From Aphidius gifuensis (Eukaryota; Arthropoda; Insecta; Hymenoptera; Braconidae), in NCBI RefSeq assembly GCF_014905175.1, contig NC_057790.1, positions 1,922,001 through 1,986,000 on the forward strand: a stretch of DNA of 64,000 bases. Direction: 5' to 3'. Numbering within the stretch: position 1 is the stretch's first letter; each line of letters begins with the position of its first letter. The notes beneath the pieces were generated by a model. It did not search any database. It was not told the DNA's origin and saw only the letters and a list, made by a program, of their open reading frames with translations. Shown here in pieces: positions 52,006 to 63,443 of the stretch. A program made the position numbers and the translations under genes.

Positions 52006-52569
52006 TTACCTTTTTATAATGTCGTTGTGAATCTCTATCGCCCACAGAATGTCATCGATTAAACGAGTGTAATATACAAATTCATATGTGACATCTTGAG
52101 TGTTGGAAATTTCCAATTTATTTATAACACTGGAAAAACTCCCACTTGAGCAATTCAACTGAAAGAAATAAAAATAAAAAATAAATAACACATATTTTTT
52201 ATTGTTTAATATTTTCACCAAATAAATAAATAAATAAATATTTTTAAATTAAATTTAAAATAAATACCAACTCATATAAAAAAAAAAAAAAAAATTTCAA
52301 TTATCTGAACAACATGCTGCAATGGTCTCATAAGTCATAATAAAATTCGTACCATTAGCATCTGTTCCGACGCTATTAAACAAGTAATTGATTAATGGAA
52401 CACAAATTGCAAAAAAAAAAAAAAATATTAAAAAAATAAATATAATAATAATAAGTGAATAAAAAAAGTATACAATTACAGTGGAATATATATGTGTATA
52501 AGTAGAATCAACCTGTGCGCATAGCATTGCAATCAGAATACCAATCTTCAACATGAACATTACAGTCAT
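52006..52569 (-). CDS. Small putative secreted protein, unknown family
   Basis: On the minus strand an ATG at 52569 opens a signal-peptide-like exon (MTVMFMLKIGILIAMLCAQ, 52569-52513) ending at CAG|GTTGAT. A strong acceptor (TTTCTTTCAG) at 52159 starts a second exon, 52158-52006, in matching phase 0: LNCSSGSFSSVINKLEISN, then VTYEFVYYTRLIDDILWAIE, ending IIKR and TAA. The joined product is 69 aa. A donor-like AAG|GTAAAT overlaps the stop, so further exons are possible. The second exon has good codon texture and acidic/aromatic character. A TATA-like run and a GCGCGC word lie just upstream. I do not recognise the family. Confidence 0.45.
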
Positions 52570-54419
52570 CTTATCAATTCTCTAAAGCGCGCAAAGTCTG
52601 AATATACATCTAATAAATATATACACACATACACCGCCTATCACTATCCCATATTTTTTATATTCAATTTATTATTTTACATAAAATTTGCCGGTGGCGT
52701 TTGTACAATTTCAAATTTAAATTCACAAGGTCCATTGTCCCTTCTCCAACAAATACAGTCATTCAATATATTGGGATTCAACGAATGTAAATTATTCTCA
52801 TTTATTTTTTTTTTTATTTATTTTGTATTTCCTCATTTTCATGCTTTCTGATAATCAGCTTTTAAATCTATCATAAATTCCGCCTTTGGACATTGTGCAC
52901 GCGTATCCCATCACTTTTAAAATCAAAGAAAAAATATATTTAAGTATGTTATATTATTTTTTATTTTTGCACGCATATACCTATATACACACAAGTTGGT
53001 TTTTAAATTATCCAGTATTTTTATTTTTTTTTTTACATACATATAGGCGCCATCTGCCAATTTTCCTTCCGGCTGTAACTGACTGTATATGTCATGGAAA
53101 ATTGCTGATATTTATGCAAGTACAACAGGTTAATGTTCATACATACACTCCAACATGTGAATATTTATTATACCACTTGTGGTAATAATAGAAATACTAA
53201 GAAATAATTTATTACTTTAATGAACATTATTTAAAATTAAAATTTGCATATATACTTATATTATTTTTAAATAATTGTATAAAATATTTAATTATTCAAA
53301 ATTATCTATCAATCAATGTAAATTTCAGTATTTAATTTTTAAGTATTATTTATAAATAAATACATGTGTTATTTTATATTGATATCTAGTCTATAACTTG
53401 ATGACAATTCACCTGTTAATTATCATTTATTTGTAACGAAAAAAAAAGCTACAATTTGCTATTTAATTCAAGTTGTGATTTTAAACACACACCTCGACAA
53501 ATCACTTGGCTCTAGCTGATATTTATTCAGAAGTTATTATCAACATCTTAAAAAATTTCACACACTATTGAATTGAATATTATTTACTTGTGTCAGTTTA
53601 TTTATTTTTTTCGAAATATTCATTTCAATAGAAATTATTTATTTTTCATTTCACATTGTAATTTATTTATTTTATTTTTTGATAATAGTGTTGATAGATC
53701 AAATACCATGTGTCATTGTTTATCTATTTTTTTTTTTCTTGAATTTGTCGATCAACTGGTAGTGTAAAAGGCCATCGATTATAGACGTAGAAATTTATCT
53801 TGCTCATGAGAAGAAATACTATCGGTATTTTTTAATTTTTCTATCGATCTATTACGACGAGTTTTGTGTTATTTTTTATTTTATTATTATTGTATGTGTG
53901 TGGTTTGTTGTGAAATAAATATAGACTATAAAAACAAGCAATACTGCCACATGTAATTTAACCTACATTTGTATGGCTTGAATGTATATAAATCGAACTC
54001 ACGCACTTTGCGATACATGATGTTAAGATGCTCGTTATATTCACTAGAAAACCACAACTATTACAGACATCTTGCAAATATACTTCGTATTATGCCGAAC
54101 AAGGAATCAAATTGCTTCGCCTTTGTTTTGTTTTTTTTTTTTTATTTCGTTTCTGCTATTTTCTTTTACATTTCCTGGGATATGTTTTTGTTACAATCAA
54201 ATCGATCACTGTAATACACTGTTTTTATTTACACATAAATCATAATATATTTCATGTAACAAGACATATTTTATTTTTTAGCATTGATTTATATTTATAG
54301 ACTTATTGTTATTATTAGTTTTCATATTTGTATTTTAATTTTATTTATTACTTGTTTAATATTCATTTCATTGATTAATATTTTTTTTTGTAAAATAATA
54401 TTACAGTAAAATATATTTA
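52570..54419. other. Intergenic region, including a CTCF-like site
   Basis: A higher-complexity island at 53040-53180 contains GGCGCCATCTGCCAATTTTCC at 53046-53066. Its reverse complement includes AGATGGCGC, matching the CTCF core AGRKGGCGC. Another island at 53985-54125 is less AT-rich. No coding exon is supported. Confidence 0.4.
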
Positions 54420-55980
54420 TTAAAGATTGATACGATGTGATGTGACATCACATTTAGTTCCTCTAACTAATTCATCGATATAAGCTACTTGAATTCTAAA
54501 ATTTGTTTCGTTTGGATTGATGGTACTTGTCCAGACTTTTTGTAATGACATTGTCATCGCCCACAATTCATCTTCACCACTTGAAGATGGTATGATCTAT
54601 AATCATTCAAATATTTGATAGAAACTGAAATTGTTTGATTTAATTTTTTATTACCTTCATGCCTGATGCAAATTGTAATGTATCTTTATTAGCAACAAGA
54701 ACTTCGAGATTATTACCACCATACTCTGGATAGTCTCTACTATTCCAGCAACCAATTGCAACTTCTGGAACTAGTCCATAAAATAATACACCATTTTTGT
54801 TCATGACTTGAGCTGAAGCTTGTGCTATTCTTGTTTTAGTAAATGATTTAAATTCTCTTGCAGCTGCATTTGGATTATCTTTGAATAGATTGTAATTTCT
54901 AAAGAAAATAAAATATCATTCATGTGATTGATACATTTTTTTGAATAGTAAATAAAAATAAAATAAAGCAAACCTTAAAATAGACGTAGAAACGTAGCTT
55001 TCAACATTACTAGCAAGTGAATGAAAATACAAAATTCTATCACCATTTTTAATTGGACTCAATGCCCCAGTAAAAATACCATCCATTAAATCAAAACTCA
55101 ATCCATTAATTGTTAGTGTTCCGAATGGTGGATAAGGATAAAATAAGTTATTTCGAATATTCCACGATCTATGATTGGCATGGTCATAAACAATTAGCTG
55201 AAATGCATCTACATCTGTTATATAAACAAATGTATCTTTACATTGTCCTTGTGGATCACGAATATCAACAATTAAATTTACAAAATTTGATGTATTAGTT
55301 AATTGACTTTCTGGAAATCTATATCGATGAAAAAGTTCACCAGATCTTGGATTAAAAATTAATAATTGAGCTTGACAAATTCGCTTGCCTTCAAATTTTC
55401 CAGTGTCCAAAACCCACAGTCTTCCACACTCATCAATCTATCAAAGCAATAAGCAAAAAATCAATTAAATATTTATTATAATTAAAATTGAGATTAAAAC
55501 TTACTTTAATACGATAAATGTTTGTCATTCCTTGACAATTGCCAAGCTTATTCATTTGCCAATTTGGAAATGGTTTTATAGCTGGTGGATTAGAATCTTT
55601 ACTTGTAAAATATCCAAGAGTTGCTGGTACACCTTTTTGAAATCGTGGTATCGTAATAAATATTTTTCTTTCTTCAAATACTAAAGAGCAACAAAATTAA
55701 GAATAAAATTAAACAATGTTTTTTTTTTCAATAATGAAAAATGTTTAAATTACAATTTACTTTTTATTACATCCATGTCAAGTGGAACAGCAACACCAGG
55801 AATAAAATCACCTCGAATTATTGACTCTAGTCGTTCACGTGAATTTGAAAATGCATAATCAAGTGATGCCCAGGAAGAAATTGTTGGTAATTTTTCTTTT
55901 TTATAATAAGCATCACCAGGTTTATATGATGATGATAATACACTTGGCATTAACAAAATAAAACATATTGACTTCATCAT
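54420..55980 (-). CDS. Yellow/major royal jelly protein family member, copy 1
   Basis: Five minus-strand exons: 55980-55761, 55680-55505, 55437-54974, 54898-54655 and 54596-54420, in phase, giving 426 aa. It has a signal peptide (MMKSICFILLMPSVLSS) and then the single MRJP/yellow six-bladed propeller domain: WASLDYAFSNSRERLES, FITIPRFQKGVPATLGYF, IDECGRLWVLDTG, NLIVDIRDPQGQCKDTFVYI, ILYFHSLASNVESYVSTSIL, and IGCWNSRDYPEYGG. Family members act outside cells in cuticle pigmentation (dopachrome conversion), eggshell or nutrition. Which yellow clade this is cannot be told without a tree. It lies head-to-tail with a close paralogue 0.6 kb upstream (56591-58245), with identical exon lengths for exons 2, 3 and 4 (176, 464 and 244 bases). 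The frame is intact. Confidence 0.94.
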
Positions 55981-56590
55981 GGCACTTGTTTACTATTAGT
56001 ATTATTTATCACAGAAATAAATTATCATAAAAATATATTTTCAATGTAATAATCTTCTATGACTCATGACGCATTTACAGGTCAAGGTTTACTTCTAGAA
56101 AATAATTTTATTAAAAATCTAAATTAAAAAACTAAATACACAAATAATTTGTAACAAATTTAAATTAAAATTATGAATATATATTTATTGAATTTGACGT
56201 GAAAATAATATTATAATTTTATTGAATAAAATAATAAAAATATGAAAAATATTTTCACGAATGATTCAATCAGCTAGATAGTTGTCACTTGACTGTTGTT
56301 ATTTTGCGATTCTGTTTAGTCGAGGGGCGTATCATTCGAGTTTAAAGTGCTAGATAAATTGCAAATTAAAATTTTTAATAGATATTCTTTATGTTACGTG
56401 AATAATATTTTGATTGATTTCAGGAAACAATTACAATGTAAACTTTTTTTATATACTTGTTTTACTACATTAATTACATTTTTGAATATTTATGTATTTT
56501 ATTATTTAAAAACTAATCCATATTCACAAGTATTGTAATTATAATTATCAACTCGTTTTAAAAAATAGATAAGCCTTCAAGTTAGTAATT
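55981..56590. promoter_or_regulatory. Spacer between the two yellow genes
   Basis: It holds the promoter of copy 1 and the 3' end of copy 2. A less AT-rich spot at 56040-56095 (CATGACGCATTTACAGGTCAAGG) has a counterpart upstream of copy 2 at 58360-58415 (CATGACACATTTAAGAGTCAAGG), so this is a duplicated promoter element. The segment at 56262-56345 (CAGCTAGATAG TTGTCACTTGACTG) is similarly matched at 58645-58675 (GTTAGACGGTTCTCACTTGACTG). Confidence 0.55.
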
Positions 56591-58245
56591 TCAATATGGC
56601 CAAGATCCATGTGGTTTGACACGATATGATGTCACATCACATTTAGTTCCTCTAACTAATTCATCAGTTGAAGCAGCGAGAATTCTAAAATTTGTTTCTT
56701 TTGGATTGATTGTACCTGTCCAAACTTTTTGTAATGACATTGTAATCATCCACAATTCATCTTTACCGCTTGGAGATGAGATGATCTGAAATCATTTAGA
56801 TATATTTATTTGTTTTGATAATACAAAAAAACATTGTTTTATTGAATCAAAAATATACATTGAATTTTCAATTACCTTCATACTCGATGCAAATTGTAAT
56901 GTATTTTTATCAGCAATAAGAACTTCAAGATTATCACCACCATACTCTGGATAATCTCGACTATTCCAACAACCAATTGCAACTTCTGGAACTAGTCCAT
57001 AAAATAATACACCATTTTTGTCCATTGCTTCAGATGCAGCTTGTGCTATTCTTGTTTTAGCAAATGATTTAAATTCTCTTGCAGCGGCATTTGGATTATC
57101 TTTGAATAGATAGTAATTTCTAAAGAAATAAAATATCATTAATGTGATTAATACATTTTTTTAAATAGTAAATAAAAATAAAATAAGGCAAACCTTAAAA
57201 TAGACGTAGAAACGTAACTCTCAACATTACTAGCAAGTGAATGAAAATACAAAATTCTATCACCATTTTTAATTGGACTCAATGCCCCAGTAAAAATACC
57301 ATCCATTAAATCAAAACTCAATCCATTAATTGTTATTGTTCCGAATGGTGGATAAGGATAAAATAAGTTATTTCGAATATTCCACGATCTATGATTGGCA
57401 TAGTCATAAACAATTATTTGAAATCCCTGAACATCTGATATGTAGACAAATGTATCTTTACATTGTCCTTGTGGATCACGAATATCAACAATTAAATTTA
57501 TCAATAGCGATGAATTGGTCAATTGACTTTCTGGAAATCTGTATCGTCGAAGAATTTCATCTGTTTTTGGATTGAAAATTAATAACTGAGGTGGACAAAT
57601 TCGCTGGGCTCCAAGTCTTCCAGTATCTAAAACCCAGAGTCTTCCACATTCATCAATCTATCAAAATAATTAACAACATGTGTATCATATATAACATTTT
57701 TTAATTACTTTATTTTAAAATTCAATGAATAAACTTACTCTTATACGAAAAACACTTGTTATTCCTTGACAATTTCCCAGTCTATTCATTTCCCAATTTG
57801 GATATGGCAAAATAACTGGTGAATTAGAATTTTGATACATAAAATATCCAAGAGTTGCTGGTGTACCTTCTTGAAATCGTGGTAAACTAACAAACATTTT
57901 TGTTCCTCCAAGAGCTAAAAAAAAAAAAACAAGAAAAAACAACAAAAAATAGTTAATAATTTGTAATTATTAATTACATTCAAAATTTAAATTAAAAGTA
58001 TTTTAGTATTATTAACTTTTTATAATTTCGAAATCAATTGGAGTTGCAGATCCAGGAATAAAATCACCATGCTGTATTGACTCTTGTCGTGCTTGTACAC
58101 TTGGAAATGCAAAATCAAGTGATGCCCATGAAGCAACTGTTTGTATTTTCTCCTTGTTGTAAAAAGGATCACCAGGCCTATATGATAATACACTCGGTAG
58201 CAACAAACACAATCCAACAATAGTCCAACACACAGACTTCATCAT
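56591..58245 (-). CDS. Yellow/major royal jelly protein family member, copy 2
   Basis: Five minus-strand exons: 58245-58017, 57914-57739, 57657-57194, 57119-56876 and 56785-56591, in phase, giving 435 aa. The signal peptide (MMKSVCWTIVGLCLLLPSVLS) is longer than that of copy 1. The MRJP domain blocks are WASLDFAFPSVQARQES, FVSLPRFQEGTPATLGYF, LGNCQGITSVFRI, IDECGRLWVLDTGRLGAQRI, NGLSFDLMDGIFTGALSP and VAIGCWNSRDYPEYGGDNLE. The C-terminus is extended (VKPHGSWPY). Exons 1 and 2 differ substantially from copy 1, while the 3' half of exon 3 is nearly identical. It is the upstream member of a tandem pair and probably expressed from a related promoter. Function is that of a secreted yellow-type protein, with no further resolution from sequence. 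Confidence 0.94.
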
Positions 58246-60534
58246 GACACTTGTCTAAAAATAATTCAAAACAAAAAAAAAATATATTTATTATTAATAT
58301 TATTGATTAATGAAATAGTTTATGAAATATTCTGGTTTGAATGCATTGATCTCGCAACACCCATGACACATTTAAGAGTCAAGGTTCTCTCCACAACCAA
58401 GTGCCTTCGAATAAATATATTCTTTACAAAAAAAAAAATTAAAAATAAAAAATTAAAATCATCTAAATATATATAAACTATTTGTAATAAAACTGGACAA
58501 AAATTTTATTTATTTATTTATTTATCAATTGAAAATTAAAAATAAAAATAACGCTGCAACATTGACGAGTTTAATAAACTTTTAATATTTTTTGTTATAT
58601 AAAAATTTTAAAATTTCACAGAATGTATTAAGTGACGATCTAACCGGTTAGACGGTTCTCACTTGACTGTTCTTTTAAATTTAAAGTTGTATAAAAATTT
58701 TCATGAATATTTTTTAAATTTATGTCAATGTCATACGCATTTTTATATTTATCAAATATATATTTTTTTTCCTCTCAATTATCATTATAAATAAATAACA
58801 GATTGAAAAAAAAAAAAAAAATTTATTTCTCAGCAATATTATTTGTTTGAAAAGAAAATGTTTCTTTTATAAAAATAAAATATATTTTTAATTGAAAAAA
58901 TAAATTTCTAAATGATTGATTAAAAATAATTTAATTTTTTTGATTCTGAAGAAAATTTAGTTGTTTTTGTGAAATATTAAAAAAAAAAATTTACTGATTT
59001 AGACAATAATTAAAATACGAACCATTTATCAGTCTAGTTAGCTGAATACAAATATTTTTAATAATTTAATATAAAAACGGTAAGCAAATTTCGGTGATTT
59101 TAAAGTATGACTAAATTTATACAATATCTGAGTCGTATTTTATCGTGCAGAAGTCTTTTATACAAACCAGAGACTTTGTTATTTCGATTATAATTATACA
59201 GGTGTTTTATGATACCCAAATCCTAAATTAAACACCTCGTTATCAAAAAAAAAAAAAAAAACAACTGGCTGCCTCTCATATTGATATGGTCCATATTTTA
59301 TTTTTTTCATTTATCAAAGCAATATTTATTTAGTAAATTCAAGTCAATGAACAATGATAATTTATTTTAAAATAATTTAAATTATTGACAGATAACGTGG
59401 GTTCATAATTTCATATTTAAAATTTGTAATACTTATTGTTTAAATAAAAAGTGAAATAAAAAAAAAAAAAACTATTCATTAATATTCAAAATGTTGAATA
59501 AATATTTAAAAATTTTAAATACAAAATTACATTATTTTAATTCATGTAATTTTAATTTTTAATATTCATTTAAGGGTCATTAAACTTTAATTTTATAAGA
59601 AATTTTCAATGATATTTTTATGTTTTATATCAAACATATTAATTTAAATTTGTATAAAATAATTATTGTTCATGTTGAATATACATAATTTATGTATTTT
59701 TAAAATAAAAAAAAAAAAAAAGTTATATGTTGCTTTGAAGACTGAAATTACCTTTGCATTATTTCATTTTATATTTTTAAAGCATATAAGACATAAATAA
59801 TTGTAGCAAAAGTTGTATATATGTATTCAATTATTTAATGGTATAATAATCGTTTATGTACTCATGATTACGTTGTTGTAAGGTACAACAGATAATTCGA
59901 GTTCTTAATTACAAACAGTATTCACTCAATATTTACGTTTGATATATAACCTTCCAATGTACGTTTAATGCTGAGCCTGACAGCTTAACAACTCTTTTGC
60001 ATACTCAACAATGTTTTTTAAAAATATACAATCGAAATAAAAATTGTTTTTTCAAATAAATATATATCAAATTTAAAAAAAAATAAAAAAGAGATACTGA
60101 TATTTATTTATTTTTTCATTTCAAGATGATTATTTATGTCGTATTGTTTTTTTTTAATCACAAATCATTTTTTTTTAATGAAATTAAAATTTATATCTCG
60201 AGTGATACAACAAGGTCAATGACAATGTATCATTTTGTGTGATGACACTGACGAATTGATGCAAAAAAAAAATATATATATTTGTCAAAATTAAACTTTT
60301 GCGATATTAAGATTTAAATAAAATTATCTCTAAAATGAAAAAAGTTTAAATTAGATATTATTATTAATTGTAAATTTATTGATGCTTTGATGACACATGC
60401 ACCACAGACAATTTTGTTAAATAAAAAAATTACATACGGGTTCATCTCAATTGCTATTGGCATTAGGCATTATTTAAAAAAAATATATTTATTCAAAATT
60501 AATTGAACCCACCACCAACACAACCACTACTACT

Positions 60535-60600
60535 ATCACCTGGAAACATGCGGGTTCGAATTCCAGTCAGTCAAATAACGTGGGAGACAATTTTTTTAAT
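60535..60600 (+). repeat. tRNA-like B-box fragment (possible SINE end)
   Basis: GCGGGTTCGAATTCCAGTC at 60550-60568 contains a near-perfect RNA polymerase III B-box (GGTTCGANTCC with one extra T). No A-box is present at the expected distance upstream, so this is at most a truncated SINE or tRNA relic. Confidence 0.35.
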
Positions 60601-62083
60601 AAGCCAATATTAAGATGAACTGGTTAAAGATTATTATAATAGACAAAGTGAACATAAAATACCTGTCAAATGCAGGTACTAGTCACCGAATCATCTGGTC
60701 CTTGAATATTCCAATAAATTAATTTAAAAAAAATTAATTTCAATCACACTTTTGTACAGCAAATATATACAATTTATTATTTCTAGAATTGTTAGAATGA
60801 AAAAAAAAAAAAAAAAAGAAAAGTTCTTGTCCAATTAAAAATTGATTTATACTTGAGATATTATTATTACAACAAGTTAAATCTAATACAGCCAATTTCC
60901 CATCGAAAGTCACTGGATTTAAGCTCGTATATGATTCCCAAGGGTTGGCATTTAACAATGTCAACCAATCGAGTCAACAAAAATAGCCATGTACATCAAT
61001 ATATCACCATCTTTTTTTATCTTACTGCATGATAGAAATATTTTAGTTATTTCAATGGATATTTTAGCCCTAAAAATATCACCCACTAGTGTGGAAAGTA
61101 TATACCAAATCAACAGAACACTGCAGATGATGACAATTGAAGATTTTAAGGGTGGGAGTTTAAGGGATATATATCTAGGACAATATGCCGCGTGCCAATA
61201 TAATCGTGCCTTTTGGCAGTACGTGTACCAACTAGTCAACCGGTCCCACGATCTATTATATATACTTTTATTATTATTATTATTATATCCAAAAGGGAGA
61301 AAAATATAAATATTAAATAAAAAAAAATGTATAAAGAGACACGTGTTGATTTTTTTTTGGACCTGCAACTACATAGTGTCACTGACAAACCGTGTGATTT
61401 TATATAAAATTTATTATTAATTAATTTAAACAACAATTATAAAAGTTTTTTTTTTTTGTAAATTACTTGGATAAAAAAAAAATAAAGACATGCAAGATTG
61501 TGTTGACAATTTTTAACTTCTGTTTAATTGACTTTTCTTGTATGTATAATATACTTAAAGTAACATAAAAGGGTGTTGAAAACAACAAGCTTCCGATTGG
61601 CATGAGTGAATGACTCGTGCAACTTACAAACCCCATTTAATATCACAATCATACTGGTGAATTTGCTTCCTCGATTATTTATTCTTCTTCTTCTGGTTTT
61701 TTATTTTTTTTTTACTTTTATATTTCATCTTCCGTTTATATAGATTCGCATGAGAGACATGGGACATCGTGACTCATTTTATTCAATCACCGGATGTGCG
61801 TCATAGTGAGGATTTCTAGACGATTGAACTAAGTACCAGTCGCAAAATTCAACCAACAACAATCGACTGAATAAATTGTAATAACTTTTTTTTTTTTTTT
61901 ATTATTATTATTTTTATCGTCTTGATGATATATAAATAAATCCTCATCATCTTTAACAAATAAAATCAATGAAATACAAATTAAAATATAATAAATAAAT
62001 TTTTTTTTTTTAAATATAATGTTAAATTTTTTTACTTGATAATTAAGTCTTGGGGGATTAATTGAAATACAAGCTGGATGTCA

Positions 62084-62112
62084 CTAAACAAGTCTCTTGA
62101 GAGTTTGTTTAG
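62084..62112. promoter_or_regulatory. Palindrome with paired forkhead-like sites
   Basis: CTAAACAA and TTGTTTAG face each other across 12 to 13 bases, forming an inverted repeat. TGTTTA is the forkhead core, so this may bind two forkhead proteins. A small RNA hairpin is the alternative. Confidence 0.3.
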
Positions 62113-63413
62113 GGCTAAAGTCGTACCACGCATATGTTCCCTGTATATACGTAATTGTAATAAGGGGTTCAACACTGTATACAATAATATATATCTGTGT
62201 GGGAAAAACATACAATCGTTTGGTTTTTTAGCTGTCAAATATATCACAAAAAAATAACAATGATAATTTATTTTTTTTTTAACTTTAAAAATTAGTTGAA
62301 TTAATTTTAAAAATAAAAAAAAATAAATAATTTTTAAGACAACAAAAGAGACAATAAATAAATAAATAAATATTTTTTGTCTTTCGAGATATAGTAAAAG
62401 TTAAAATAATCTTGACAAGTTTTATGTACTTGTATATATAAAATTGCCTTGAATTCGTATATCATTGATATATAAAAATTCATAAACTAAAAATTTTTAT
62501 TTCTCAACAACATAAACACGTGTTGTATATAGCTTTATGGATACAAAAGTACAGATAAAAACCAAACAATACCGCAAAATATCAAGTTGATATATCCCTC
62601 ATTGAATCACTACTTCTGATTTCCTTTCAATCGTTTCAAACTTTTGCTCTCTTTACATATACTGAAACTTTTATCCATATTATTATTGTTGTTGTTGTCG
62701 TTGTTGTGTTTTAGCCAAGTTTTCTGTATACTGTAGATTAAATTATACAAAAAACCAGAAGCACATACACACGCATACACTTAAAAAAGGGGGCCACGTG
62801 CCGACATGCGTATGCACCATCATTCACAAGACTATCAGTAAACAATGGTAGGCCACGATAACGTTGCACTATACTCTCAATATGTTTTTCATTTTTTTAT
62901 TATTATTATATTATATATTATTTGTCTTCTTTCTCGTTTGATCAAAATGAGAATAAACAATACGATGATAAAAAATAAATAAATAAGTAACTTGACTGTG
63001 TTTGGTTTTATCATTTACATTTATATCCTTGTACGTGGGTTTATCCTCAATAAAAAAAATATAAAAAATGACAAAAAATATATATAAATAATATAAATAT
63101 ATATATATTTAAAAAGGAAATAAATTTTTCTTTGGATAAAATAATTTATTTTCTTTAATTCACACGAAAAGAAAAGAAAAAAAAAAAAAAGTAAAAATCA
63201 TGAGATAAAAGATGGGTGCCTGGTGCAAATTCAAAATCAAGATGAGTGGTATTGTGTGTGCACATATATACAATATTTTATACACAAAGAATCATGGTGA
63301 TGAGTCTGATAGTTACCCATGGGAAAAAGTAATGAGATGGTGGTCATGGTTTCCCACCCGTTCAACTTTGCTGCAGTGAGGGTGGCTCCATTGACAAGGC
63401 CTTTTATTATTAG

Positions 63414-63443
63414 GGGGTGGTTGAAATAGGATCATCCCACCCC
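63414..63443. promoter_or_regulatory. G-rich hairpin GGGGTGG/CCACCCC
   Basis: Perfect 7-base arms at 63414-63420 and 63437-63443 flank a 16-base loop within the 63200-63560 island. CCACCCC is the core bound by Sp/KLF zinc-finger factors. Confidence 0.3.

Noticed and set aside
52300..52380. Possible alternative exon (minus) encoding GTDANGTNFIMTYETIAACC
   Set aside because: The reading phase does not match the upstream signal-peptide exon at any good acceptor and it lacks a donor. It was treated as intron.
60740..61368. Minus-strand open frames, one with a faint resemblance to the thioredoxin-like start of NHL-repeat protein 2 (GKLAVLDLTCC)
   Set aside because: The match covers only a few residues, the expected CxxC context and flanking exons are missing, and the frames end in low complexity. 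Not strong enough to call a gene.
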